Positions 8,168-17,087 of a stretch of DNA of 64,000 nt are shown here, piece after piece. Every line of letters begins with the position of its first letter. Position 1 is the first letter of the stretch. The DNA is taken from contig OY744613.1 of NCBI GenBank assembly GCA_963556255.1, positions 43,950,291 to 44,014,290 on the forward strand, read 5' to 3'. The notes beneath the pieces are model-generated. The model was given only the letters and a program-made list of their open reading frames with translations. It searched no databases and was not told the DNA's origin. Origin of the DNA: Allolobophora icterica. Taxonomy: Eukaryota; Annelida; Clitellata; Crassiclitellata; Lumbricidae. The position numbers and the translations under genes are program-made.

Positions 8168-8728
8168 ATGTATTGCCTACGATGTAAGAAACATACTGAG
8201 ACTTCAAATGAAACAATCGTCGAGTTACGAAACGGTCGGCCAGCCAAGAAGGGAACCTGTGCCGTCTGCGGTGCAAAGAAGAGCCAAATTTTGCCTTCTA
8301 AAGTGCGAAAGACTGGAGGTTCTCTACTGAATAGGGCCCTCAACGCTCTACCTCTACCAGAAATGCATATGAGCCTTCCATCCGGTATGTCTTCGGAAGA
8401 TAATCCGGGAGGTTCTTTTCAGAACACGGGAAAGTACTCTTACTGTGGACCATTCACAAAACTCGACAAACGGCTGTCACAGCGATATCACGGTGTTAAT
8501 CAGCTCGACCGTGCGTGCCTCCACCACGATGTGGCTTACGCAGTTCATAAAGATACTCCGGGGCGTAACCACGCAGATGACATCCTCGCTGCAGCCGCGT
8601 CGAAGATCGCACTCACCGATGAAACTCCGGATTATGAGAAGAAGGATGCGCGGCTGGTATCGGCCATTATGTCAGCGAAGTCGAGGCTGGGGATGGGTGT
8701 CAGAACGAGCCAGCGAAAACGCAAATGA
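8168..8728 (+). CDS. Zinc-ribbon plus phospholipase A2-like protein
   Basis: The start at 8168 is preferred to the ATG at 8150 because it begins MYCLRCKK, the usual opening of a two-CxxC zinc ribbon (C3/C6 and C31/C34). After a Pro/Ser linker comes a phospholipase A2-like domain: YCGPFTKLDKR near residues 92-102 resembles the calcium-binding loop, LDRACLHHDVAY near 113-124 carries the catalytic His-Asp pair, and NHADDILAAAA near 134-144 follows. The C-terminus is basic (SQRKRK). A PLA2 domain of this kind is used by parvoviruses to breach endosomal membranes; the same role here is inference. It is one of only two plus-strand genes in the element and overlaps the open upstream part of the integrase frame. 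Confidence 0.8.
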   Translation: MYCLRCKKHTETSNETIVELRNGRPAKKGTCAVCGAKKSQILPSKVRKTGGSLLNRALNALPLPEMHMSLPSGMSSEDNPGGSFQNTGKYSYCGPFTKLDKRLSQRYHGVNQLDRACLHHDVAYAVHKDTPGRNHADDILAAAASKIALTDETPDYEKKDARLVSAIMSAKSRLGMGVRTSQRKRK

Positions 8729-8778
8729 AATTCATTTGTGTATGTGTTTACCTGTTTGTAATATATAGTATTACTGAA

Positions 8779-9792
8779 ATGTCTAAGCACCTTTCAGCCG
8801 TCTATTACAGCCCTAGAGGTTACTGGCGAGGTAAGGCTGCGGTGAAGAAACTAGCCTCAGCCGCCAAAGTTTCCGAGGCGGAGGCTCGTGATTGGTTGAA
8901 GAAACAAGCTGTGTGGCAGATTTATCTTCCCGTTCCACGCCGCATACCGCGTCCAAAGTTCGATGAAAATCGACCAAACGCGGTACACCAAGCCGATCTC
9001 TTGTTTTTACCTCACGATAAAGTAGGTCGAAAGACTTATAAATACGCTCTCACTGTTGTTGATGTTGCCTCACGATACAAAGAAGCTGAACCGTTGATCA
9101 ACAAAAGTGCGACCGAAGTCGCCGCCGCTTTAAGCCGGATCTATAAGAGGGGCCCATTAACTTGGCCTCGACTCTTTCAGGTCGATCCTGGACGCGAATT
9201 TATGGGTGATTTTACACCGTTGCTGGCGAAGCACGACGTTCTTGTAAGACGCGGACAGGCCGGAAATCATCGCCAACAGGGCATCGTTGAACGCTTTAAC
9301 CGTACTCTAGCTGAGCGACTCTTCGGTGCTCAATACGTTCAGGAATTGCTCCTGGATGCAAGGGGGTCATCAGAACGGTCAGTGGAATGGGTTCGACGAT
9401 TGCCCGAAGTTGTAGCTACACTAAACGATGAGCCGACGCGCTTGCTCGACATGAAGCCGGTTGAAGCGATGAAAGCTGCTAAAGTGACACAGAAGCCCTC
9501 TCATTCACAAATGAAAACTCGTTTGTGGGAAATGGATGAGCCTATTCTCGGACACGACGTTCTCGTCCGCTATTTGTACGCTCCCGGCGAGCTCGAAGGT
9601 GGAAGCAAACGTGCCACCGATCCTAACTGGTCGCTCACCATCCACGCTATTTTGGATGTTGTTCGGCAGGCTGGTAAACCGGCTTTATACCAGCTAGTTG
9701 ATGGGCCTGGCCGCGGTTTTGTACGTGAGGAGCTGCTTCTGGTGCCTATGGGCACTGAGCTACCCCCCGATAGAATACTCAACCGTCGTTGA
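8779..9792 (+). CDS. INT: Retrovirus-like DDE integrase
   Basis: The frame is open from 8725, but the ATG at 8779 (MSKHLSAVYYSP) is preferred because the upstream 18 residues are hydrophobic and overlap the preceding stop. It gives 337 residues. The DDE triad is visible: Asp73 in QADLLFL, Asp136 in FQVDPGREF and Glu171 in GIVERFNRTL, with 34 residues between the last two. The C-terminal part (residues about 245-325) is beta-rich with PNWSLTIHAILDV and GRGFVREELL, like the SH3/chromo-like tail of Polinton integrases. The enzyme inserts the element into host DNA. Its 3' end overlaps the convergent polymerase gene by 14 bp. Confidence 0.92.
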   Translation: MSKHLSAVYYSPRGYWRGKAAVKKLASAAKVSEAEARDWLKKQAVWQIYLPVPRRIPRPKFDENRPNAVHQADLLFLPHDKVGRKTYKYALTVVDVASRYKEAEPLINKSATEVAAALSRIYKRGPLTWPRLFQVDPGREFMGDFTPLLAKHDVLVRRGQAGNHRQQGIVERFNRTLAERLFGAQYVQELLLDARGSSERSVEWVRRLPEVVATLNDEPTRLLDMKPVEAMKAAKVTQKPSHSQMKTRLWEMDEPILGHDVLVRYLYAPGELEGGSKRATDPNWSLTIHAILDVVRQAGKPALYQLVDGPGRGFVREELLLVPMGTELPPDRILNRR

Positions 9793-12700
9793 TTTTGTAG
9801 TGCCCATATGCCAGCGTTGTTATCCCGTCCGGAGATATCCACTTTTTTGTGTCTAATGGAGAGAGGCTGATCTTATTCTGCTCGTACACTCCGATCTGGT
9901 GGTCGTGGCTTCTAATCACGACTTGTGTGTGCCGCATCTCTTCTCGTTCGAACAGGCACTCCTTGTATAGCTCGTGGTGCAGATCCTTCTTCACAACTGC
10001 TCTCTGAACGCCTTTTGCTTTCCTGATCTCTGAACCACCCGATTTTAAGATCGAGTACATTTTCGGACGCAGTCCCACGAATTGGGCTATGGCAACTCCG
10101 TTACATTCATCTTTGAACTTTCCCACGACTTTCTTGTTCTCGACGTCGTAATAGGGGCTGTCTCTTGGAAACTCTGAGAGGTCGTATAGGTGTTTTTTAT
10201 TCCACATATCGGCATAGGCGTTCGGAGTTTCCACCTGAAATAACAGGCTGTCAGTGTCTGTATATAGCAACTGGGCTTTTTCTCCGTACTCGTTTTTCAC
10301 ATCGTTGTACCAGAAGTCGTACATCAGATGCTTGCTGAGGTCGAGGACAGCCTGGCCGACATATACAGGTCTGTTTAACTTGAGCTTGCTCTTCAAACTG
10401 TGAATCGCGGCGAGTTGGTCGTTGAAGATTTTGTGTGATATGTAGGCCGGGTCAGCAATTAGTTTACGAAGTTTGTCAACTTTTGAGGTCGGTACCAGGT
10501 TAACTCTGATTCTTTTTCTAAGATTTTCCATGGTCTTTCCAAAGACCGCATTATTAGCCAGCTTGAAGAAATCCTTCTCAAATTCCGACGTTGCCTTCGC
10601 CCTCAATTTCGTATTCATCTCGATATATGGAGCCATCCATGCCTCCTGTCTAAACTTAATGACACGATGAATTTTAGAAACTCGTAGGCCCAACGAGTGG
10701 TAGAGTTTGAGATTTCTATAATGGACCACATACCGCTCCTTAGGTCGTAGGCTTGGTACTAACTTCACATGCTTTGTGAACTTGCCTCCCAACTCGTTCA
10801 TGAGCACATTCTGATAGTCACTCAACCACCCCTCTTGGACTGTCAGGGTCTCCGGTGCTAGGGGATAGTCGCTATGTGATTCGTGGAGGTACTCCGGGTA
10901 CTCGAGATCAACTTCGAGCAGGAAGCCTTCAGGCGCGTCGTCTGGAGTTTCCAACACTTCGTCGAGAGTTGGACTTTCCCAGCTAAATCCTCCAACTGGT
11001 AATGGCTGTTGCATCGCCCAGCCGTAGAGGTTATTAGCATCGAGATACATGATCCAGTTGTCTGGCTTCGTGGTATCGTAGTCGGGGCATTGCGGGTTGT
11101 TGGCTTTTGCGAAGCGCTTGGATACCATCGAGATTCCACCTCGGAGACCTTTCTCTACAAATAAATGCATATCTATATCGGTGAAAAGTTCGAGTTCGAT
11201 CTTCGTCTTTTTCAACAAAGCGTCCCAGGCCATTCCTGGTAGGCTGAAGTAGTTAGCCGGGTCCAGACTGTAGTGCTTCATCGATGTGTCTCTGAAGGTC
11301 TCGAAGACATCGGCTAGTAGGAGTACATCCGTACGGAGATACAAGTCGTGATAGTCACCCAGAGTTCTACAATCGAATTCATTCCATACTCGTTGGGCGT
11401 GTTCATAATCCGCATCAGAGATGTTCTCTCGTGTGAGCTTGCTGTAGAACGCTTCTTTGGGCGGAAGTCGATCTTCTTCGAAGCGGTGGTAATCATGGAT
11501 GTATTCGTAACAATATACGCCCTTTCGTCTCAACAGATCAAGTTTTGTCCTATTATTATGATTTTTTTCGTTTATAAACGCCGTTGTGACTTTCAGATCC
11601 TCTAGCGACAGATTTCCTGATAATTTATCCAACGAGCTGTTTAGAAACTGGAGACTATCAATGAACTGTAGTTGTCCTATGTTGAATGTCATGTATTTCT
11701 CCATATTGTTTGGGATGCAGTTAATTTCAGTTTCCTCATCCTGTGCGGCCTCACAGCTACCTATCGCTTGCATTATGAGATGACTGTCATAGCCTCGCAG
11801 ATTGTGGAAGACCACCGGTACCTTACACTTATCGGGATATATTCGAAGTTTGAGGTTGCAGGCGTTATGAGCGGCACCTCGATATTTACCGGTAATGTGA
11901 CAGTGGTCGCGAACTCTATCCTCTTCGAGCGCTTCTCCGCAGATATGACATTCAGTAGCCTCGCGGAATGATTGGCGATCAACTGCTGACATAACTATCT
12001 TAGCTGGGGTGGCCAGCCTTTGTTTGATAGTGGCTAGCTCGCCTTGTAGTCGTTGTAGGAACTCTGGCACAGCGTTCTCTCCACGATATAGAACTGGTTT
12101 CTTCGTGCGGCCGTCACATCGAACTACTATATAACAGAAGCTGCATGGTTTCTGCTCAGCTATCTGTCTGGTGTTGCTCTCGATGGGGTTCATGACTGCA
12201 CCTTCGATTGGTATGTTCAGCGCCTCGAAGTCGGCGTATATTATATACGGGGCTCGCATCTGTTTGCGATGGTTCTGGAATTTGAGGATATTTTCATCCT
12301 CTTTTGGCATCTCAATCCGCTGAGGCTTCTCACTGATGCCCTGACAATCTTTGATGTGGGCATCCAGTAAGTCTTGTCTACAGAATATGTGTAGGCAACG
12401 ACGGCATGGGTGTTTTCTCTCTTTATGATCGTTATTTTTGTACAGCATTCGGGCCAAGTCCTTGATCCAGACATAGTGATAATTCTGTAAAGGTAAATTT
12501 TCATTTACGTCGCTGGCCAACAGTAAAAGATCAATATTGTGAACTCTAGTCTCGGTTGAGACATAAATTGGATACAGCCCTTCATTCCATCCAAAGACCG
12601 ATATGGACACCATCGGGTTCTGACGTCCGAACTTACCGATATCTGTGACCTTCACCGGAAATTCTATACCTTCGAAGTTTAGTTCGTGGAGGTGGGCTCG

Positions 12701-13534
12701 ATACTTAGTTGGGCGTTGAGGGTCCTTTTCTACTGGATACATGGCGCTTAAAATGGCCCACTCGAAGCAACGATTGTCTTCATTCTTGACATTAATAACC
12801 GTACGAGGGGGTATGTACTTTGGTGTGGGAAAGTAGCTCTTACCTCGGAAAGGCTTATATCTTACAAAACTGAGGTCCAGCGCTACGACCCGCTTCACTC
12901 TCCACCCCGACCCTTCATTGGTGTAATCCTCGAGGAGTTTTAGTATTTCGGCTTTGGCCTTCCGTATAGCCCCTTGGACTTTACCCGCAGTGGTAATTGG
13001 GACTGATGTGCTTCGAAAGTAGGCGGTATTAGTAATGATGCCCGGGGGCGCGTTGCCACCATACACATTATCAACGGTCGGTGCCAACTTTTCCAACTCA
13101 ACTGTCAACACTTGAGAGTATTTCAAACCGCCATATTTCAAGAGCTCTTCGTTGAGCTGCGCCTCAATGCTGTGCTCCATTGCACTCAAGAAAGCCAACG
13201 CATCTCTTTCCAGCCTGTGGTTAAGAGGTACTTCTGCACGGAAGTCTCTCAGAAGCTGATTGGCGAGCTCTTTGTGTACTAGAAAGGGTGGTGGTCCACC
13301 TCTATCCTTCTTAAGTAGGAGTGGGTCGAATTCTGCTAGAAGGGCCTTACGTTTTGCCCCTCTATGCTTGCGCACTGGAGGAATTGGCCTTGGAAGCAGT
13401 GGCTGTAGTAAGCGCCTTTTGACTGCATCTGGGATAGGTTCGTCTAAGATATTCTGTAGAACGGCTCGAAGAGCTGGGGGACCAGTAAACTCACCCAACA
13501 ATTGTTCAATTTTTTCATTCGTAGACAATGCCAT
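9779..13534 (-). CDS. POLB: Protein-primed family B DNA polymerase with embedded zinc/HNH-like segments
   Basis: This 1251-residue protein appears complete. Exonuclease motifs: Exo I DFEAL (435-439), Exo II VFHNLRGYDSH (575-585) and Exo III DYHDLYLRTDVLLLAD (727-742). Polymerase motifs: A DANNLYGWA (832-840), B KLANNAVFGKTMEN (991-1004) and C YTDTDS (1091-1096). A C2H2/C2HC-like motif CRRC...H...C is at 377-397. Between Exo I and Exo II lies CHIC...DHCH...HNACN (529-560), resembling an HNH/endonuclease VII zinc site. The N-terminal third would hold the terminal-protein-like region. A TATAAAAT sequence about 15-20 bp upstream of the start could be the promoter. The 3' end overlaps the integrase gene by 14 bp. 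All key catalytic residues are present. Confidence 0.96.
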   Translation of the reverse strand: MALSTNEKIEQLLGEFTGPPALRAVLQNILDEPIPDAVKRRLLQPLLPRPIPPVRKHRGAKRKALLAEFDPLLLKKDRGGPPPFLVHKELANQLLRDFRAEVPLNHRLERDALAFLSAMEHSIEAQLNEELLKYGGLKYSQVLTVELEKLAPTVDNVYGGNAPPGIITNTAYFRSTSVPITTAGKVQGAIRKAKAEILKLLEDYTNEGSGWRVKRVVALDLSFVRYKPFRGKSYFPTPKYIPPRTVINVKNEDNRCFEWAILSAMYPVEKDPQRPTKYRAHLHELNFEGIEFPVKVTDIGKFGRQNPMVSISVFGWNEGLYPIYVSTETRVHNIDLLLLASDVNENLPLQNYHYVWIKDLARMLYKNNDHKERKHPCRRCLHIFCRQDLLDAHIKDCQGISEKPQRIEMPKEDENILKFQNHRKQMRAPYIIYADFEALNIPIEGAVMNPIESNTRQIAEQKPCSFCYIVVRCDGRTKKPVLYRGENAVPEFLQRLQGELATIKQRLATPAKIVMSAVDRQSFREATECHICGEALEEDRVRDHCHITGKYRGAAHNACNLKLRIYPDKCKVPVVFHNLRGYDSHLIMQAIGSCEAAQDEETEINCIPNNMEKYMTFNIGQLQFIDSLQFLNSSLDKLSGNLSLEDLKVTTAFINEKNHNNRTKLDLLRRKGVYCYEYIHDYHRFEEDRLPPKEAFYSKLTRENISDADYEHAQRVWNEFDCRTLGDYHDLYLRTDVLLLADVFETFRDTSMKHYSLDPANYFSLPGMAWDALLKKTKIELELFTDIDMHLFVEKGLRGGISMVSKRFAKANNPQCPDYDTTKPDNWIMYLDANNLYGWAMQQPLPVGGFSWESPTLDEVLETPDDAPEGFLLEVDLEYPEYLHESHSDYPLAPETLTVQEGWLSDYQNVLMNELGGKFTKHVKLVPSLRPKERYVVHYRNLKLYHSLGLRVSKIHRVIKFRQEAWMAPYIEMNTKLRAKATSEFEKDFFKLANNAVFGKTMENLRKRIRVNLVPTSKVDKLRKLIADPAYISHKIFNDQLAAIHSLKSKLKLNRPVYVGQAVLDLSKHLMYDFWYNDVKNEYGEKAQLLYTDTDSLLFQVETPNAYADMWNKKHLYDLSEFPRDSPYYDVENKKVVGKFKDECNGVAIAQFVGLRPKMYSILKSGGSEIRKAKGVQRAVVKKDLHHELYKECLFEREEMRHTQVVIRSHDHQIGVYEQNKISLSPLDTKKWISPDGITTLAYGHYKINDG

Positions 13535-13554
13535 AGTTATAAATTATTTTATAC
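13535..13554 (-). promoter_or_regulatory. TATA-like sequence upstream of the polymerase gene
   Basis: On the minus strand GTATAAAATAATTTATAACT ends directly before the polymerase ATG. It fits a compact viral promoter, but the spacing is short and AT-rich sequence is common here. Confidence 0.3.
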
Positions 13555-13573
13555 TACTGTGGCAAACTTTTCT

Positions 13574-13687
13574 CTAATACAATAATTATATCATTTGTTC
13601 AAAATGAAATTTTGTTTACTGATATTCGATTGACGCTTGCTCATCTGTATTACCTCAATACAATAACTATATCATTTGTTCAAATGA
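13574..13687. repeat. Two direct copies of a 33-bp AT-rich sequence in the Polinton intergenic gap
   Basis: A sequence containing ATATCATTTGTTCAAA occurs at 13574-13607 and again at 13655-13687, about 81 bp apart. It lies between the polymerase start and the stop of the small Cys-rich gene. It may be a promoter or replication element duplicated in tandem; the function is unknown. Confidence 0.7.
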
Positions 13688-13696
13688 TAATTTTTT

Positions 13697-13972
13697 TTAT
13701 TCTACTGATATATTTGATAGTCGCTTCCATTCTTTATTAAATTCACGGACTAGCCCACCTCGTCGAGCTCTCAAATATTTAGCGAAATAACCACATTTCA
13801 TACACTCACCCACGTGTGTTTTTATACCCCTTCCACATTTGGCGCAAGGTCTCGTCCCACAACCGTTTCGCAGTCGTGCTAAATGCTTGAAACAGTACTC
13901 CCCAATGCACCTGCGACAGCAGAGGGTTGTTTTCCCTATACCGAGCCAAATGCAAAAGTTTTGTCCTAGCAT
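13697..13972 (-). CDS. Small Cys-rich (zinc-ribbon-like) Polinton protein
   Basis: A 91-residue frame starting with ATG at 13972. It contains an ordered set of cysteines (CCRRC, C, CGTRPC, CAKCG, CMKCG), suggesting two or more zinc-binding ribbons, followed by a basic C-terminal helix (YLRARRGGLVREFNKEWKRL). Small zinc-ribbon proteins near the polymerase end are seen in some Polintons. A nucleic-acid-binding regulator is a reasonable guess but not shown. It shares the polymerase strand and is separated from it by the duplicated AT-rich sequence. Confidence 0.6.
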   Translation of the reverse strand: MLGQNFCIWLGIGKTTLCCRRCIGEYCFKHLARLRNGCGTRPCAKCGRGIKTHVGECMKCGYFAKYLRARRGGLVREFNKEWKRLSNISVE

Positions 13973-14066
13973 TATGTTTTATGTATACCACAACCTATTC
14001 ATTTATTTAAATGGAAAAAATTCTGAACGACTTAAGATGCTTCTGCAGGAAGACGCTCCTAGCTTA

Positions 14067-14124
14067 GTGTGACACTGTGACACTTGTGACAGATATTATC
14101 GTCACACTGTGAAAGTTGTCACAC
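14067..14124. repeat. Imperfect inverted repeat (hairpin) rich in GTGTGAC
   Basis: The left arm (14067-14090) contains GTGTGACACTGTGACAC and the right arm (14101-14124) contains GTCACACTGTG...TTGTCACAC, with a 10-nt AT-rich centre. It lies just past the last Polinton gene and may belong to the terminal region, but no matching left terminus is available to test this. Confidence 0.6.
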
Positions 14125-14146
14125 TCGAGGACTTCTAAGCTATAAG

Positions 14147-14385
14147 CGTTCGTGGATTCCACGGACTGCCTGGAAGTCGATTGGCTATAATTGTCCGTGG
14201 GTTTCAGGACCCTCTCTGAAGGCCCTGCGCTAAGGGCCCGCATATTTTGTTCTAAAATACACAGGAGAAAGTGGATATGCTATATGGGTTCGTAGGCCTC
14301 TGGAGACCCTTTGAAGGTCGATCTGCTGTAAGGGCCCATTGGTCTCGGGGCCCTCAGAGGGCCCTGCGCTCAAAGCCCCCTTACA
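14147..14385. repeat. Two diverged copies of an about 95-bp GC-rich unit
   Basis: Unit one (about 14147-14240) and unit two (about 14288-14382) share GTTCGT at the front, GAAGTCGAT/GAAGGTCGAT in the middle and AGGGCCCTGCGCT-like sequence at the end. Such subterminal repeats could be the inner part of the Polinton terminal repeat or flanking host DNA. Confidence 0.5.
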
Positions 14386-14514
14386 CATCTACTAAGGGTC
14401 TTTTGAGAAGCAATGAGAATCTTCCCCAACCAACGTATGCAGTTCATGCCAAATCATCAGGTGCAATCGATAACATCAGCGAGATGACGACTCACGACTT
14501 GCAGAGAGATATAA

Positions 14515-14926
14515 GGTAATCCTGGGTTTTAGCGTCGGAAACTATTTAATTGCATGAGCGATGAAAACATTTCACAGTTAAACTCAAACAAGAAGTTGGA
14601 AGATTGATGAAAATATCAATGAAACTAGAAGCCGGATGAGCGATGAAAATATTACATAGTAAAAGTCAAACTAGAAGTTGGAATTACGACGAAAATATAT
14701 CGTTTCAGTGCCGATATTATTCCCGCGTATGAGCGATGAAAACATTTCATAGTAAAATTCGAAGTAGAAGTTGGAAGATTGATGAAAATGTTCACGAAAA
14801 TAGAAGCTGGATAATCGATTAAAATATAACTGAAACTAGAAGTTGGATGAACGATGGTTATTTATTGTATTATTGTATTAGAACTTTTCAATGAAATAAT
14901 TTCCGACGCTAAAACCCAGGATTACC
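14515..14926. mobile_element. MITE A1, GGTAATCC-terminal type with 36-bp core repeats
   Basis: Terminal inverted repeats of about 33 bp beginning GGTAATCCTGGGTTTTAGCG bound a 412-bp element. It is flanked by a perfect 8-bp duplication, AGATATAA (14507-14514 and 14927-14934). The interior is made of core units with ATGAAAAT, CTAGAAG and GGATGAGCGATG. No coding capacity. The 8-bp duplication and GG termini would suit Merlin-like or hAT-like transposases; the family is not settled. Confidence 0.88.
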
Positions 14927-14939
14927 AGATATAATTATG

Positions 14940-15584
14940 GGTAAACGTACGTTTTAGCGTAATTAATTATTGGACGAAATGTCCACGTTCGCTTTAGCGT
15001 AATTAATTATTGGAAGCTGTATTAGCGATGAAAATACAAATGTAACTGGAAGCTGGATTAGCGATGAAAATATAAGTCAAACTGGAAGCTGGATTAGCGG
15101 TGAAAATGGAGATCAAACGAGAAGCTGGATGTGCAAAGGTAATCCTCCACGTTACATGCGTTCATTATATGTACACTCTTATAGTGGATAGTTGCCAGCA
15201 ATTGTGATGACTGATGAAAATATAACTCAAAATAGAAGTTGGATGATTGATGAAAATAGTATTGAAACTAGAAGCTGGATAAATGATGAAAATATTACAT
15301 AATAAACGGAAACTAGGAGTTGGAATTGCGATGAAACTGTATCGTTTAACGCCGATAATTATCATTGCCGTGGATCAGCGATGAAAACATTTCATAGTAA
15401 ACCTTGAAATAGAAGCTGGATTTGCGATGAAAATGAGCTAAAAGTGGAAGCTGGATGGATGAACGATTAAAATGTGTAATATTAAACTGAACTAGAAGCT
15501 GGAACGTGGATTAAATAATTATTTACGCTATTCATTTTTCCGAAATCCTGCCAATAATTAATTACGCTAAAGCGTACGTTTACC
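14940..15584. mobile_element. MITE B1, GGTAAACGTACG-terminal type with 36-bp core repeats
   Basis: Inverted termini GGTAAACGTACG...TTTAGCGTAATTAATTATTGG bound a 645-bp element. The left end carries the subterminal repeat twice (around 14955 and 14990). The interior is core repeats. A second copy with the same order of internal segments lies at 53880-54474. I found no target duplication. Confidence 0.82.
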
Positions 15585-17087
15585 GATAAGACTTAATACA
15601 CAGTAACCATAGCCTCTCAGAAATTGGTTTGCTTAAGATGAAAGTCGTCTATATTATCAGGTGTAACCTCAAAGTGTCTGCTTTGCACTAAACCGTTGAA
15701 ATAATTAGTGTTTTTGTTTGTATTACTATTAGCCTTACTAATCTAATGTGAAACAAATTTCTCGAAGCCTACTGAGATGGACAGACAATGTCATCATCTT
15801 GTTCGACATGCAGTTGCTGAAATTCATAAGAAATTACTGTTCGACGCTTCCGTGCTCACCAATATAGAAATATATAGAAACAGAAATTTATAAATGATAC
15901 GCAAATTATTAAGAATAACTTACCTAAACGAACATAATACCGAAGAGAAAAGTTACGAATCTTTTCGTAAATCAAAATGGCGTTGCGCGTCCAGGTTACC
16001 AGTTTCTCAAGTGATTAGTCGCCAGATCACGTCAACAGCCGCCCAAAAGTAGCGAATTGAATAATAATTTAATCAAGACTGCAGAACAGTATAACCATAC
16101 AGAGGCCAGCAGAGGTGGCCTACCTTTTCTTGCATACGAACCACTATAATTTTTGGTAAGCACGAGGCGGGCCAGTCGCAAGTGATTTTTCTCAGCGCCT
16201 CAAAAAATACAAATGTTTAATTGATAATTTTATATCCTTTGAAAAGTCGAAAACGTTACTATACTACAAGGTCACTAAGACTGAAAGCACTAAGTTTCCT
16301 AGCAATTTATGTGCGTGGGCAGCGTGGTCAACCGGTGGTTGTCAGAAGGGGCCTTTGGAAGATAATCACAGGATTCACAGCACCCGGGCCCGCACAAGCC
16401 TTAGCCTAACGCGTCCCTGAACTCACTTATTTCCTAGTGACTGGGACTTTTTACTACTTTCATGCATTGCAGCACTGATAGCCTTTTATGGAATCAACCT
16501 TCTTAAACGCCTTTCTTGCAGTCGACATCTTTTCGTACCCATTCAGCAAATGAGTTCAACCATTATTGGGGTAATAATTAGCAGTTTCACAGTATAAAAA
16601 AGTCGACACAATCACGGCTCTGATAATTTAATTTCAACAAGCAGTATGTTTACTACGAATTACTTCTGACTTGGGCCTACCCTTAGTTTCTACAAGCCCA
16701 ACAAACGATTATTCACCTAATCATCAAGTTCACGTCGTGTTTAGGCCTACATTTGTTTATTTAAAGCATTTATTGTGTATAAAAAGTCACAAAACCTGAC
16801 TCACACGTCTGATGTAGATCTTTGCTTGGGCCCAAGATGGAACCAAGTAAAACCAGAGTGAAAAAGCGAGCCTTAACAGTAAATAAATTGATTCTAGCGA
16901 ACTGGAAAGTCAAGCCGATTATGGTAAGATATTCCAAAAACATGATGCATTTATAACGATCTATTTTTTATATATAGTTAATTAGAATATTTAACTTGCG
17001 TCACAATATCAAGTCACTGGCGTAAACTTCTCCAAAATACTGTGGGCATGGAAATCTGGACAATCAGCGAGTCTCAGAGGATAAGAG
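15585..17087. other. Intergenic sequence without recognised gene, apart from one ZNF-type upstream module
   Basis: AT-rich sequence with TAGGCCTA at 16742. I see no coding potential beyond short frames. The upstream-module copy at 15918-15985 is listed separately. A short frame at 16221-16409 has no supporting features. Confidence 0.6.
15918..15985 (-). promoter_or_regulatory. Orphan copy of the ZNF upstream module (P0)
   Basis: On the minus strand CAACGCCATTTTGAT (about 15985-15972) is followed about 48 bp later by a strong splice donor AG/GTAAGT (intron starting at 15923). The same motif and layout occur upstream of the other ZNF genes. The next sequence downstream is repeats and the Polinton, so no matching ZNF coding exon is present in the window. 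Confidence 0.5.

Larger units (their letters stand above)
1..14130 (-). mobile_element. Maverick/Polinton virus-like DNA transposon, left end outside the window
   Basis: Fourteen densely packed frames with 6 to 115 bp spacing include the diagnostic Polinton set: protein-primed DNA polymerase B, retrovirus-type integrase, adenain-like protease, packaging ATPase, double-jelly-roll major capsid and single-jelly-roll minor capsid proteins. Most genes are on the minus strand; only the PLA2-like gene and the integrase are on the plus strand. All long frames are open, so this copy is young or was recently mobile. The left end lies outside the window. The right boundary is uncertain: coding stops at 13972, a hairpin lies at 14067-14124, and an unrelated MITE with its own target duplication begins at 14515. 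I could not identify the terminal inverted repeat or the usual 6-bp target duplication, so the end coordinate is approximate. Confidence 0.93.

Noticed and set aside
8725..8778. Upstream extension of the integrase start
   Set aside because: The 18 residues are hydrophobic, overlap the PLA2 stop, and precede a better start at 8779.
13984..14514. Polinton terminal inverted repeat with 6-bp target duplication
   Set aside because: Looked for, but the left end is outside the window, so no pair could be compared.
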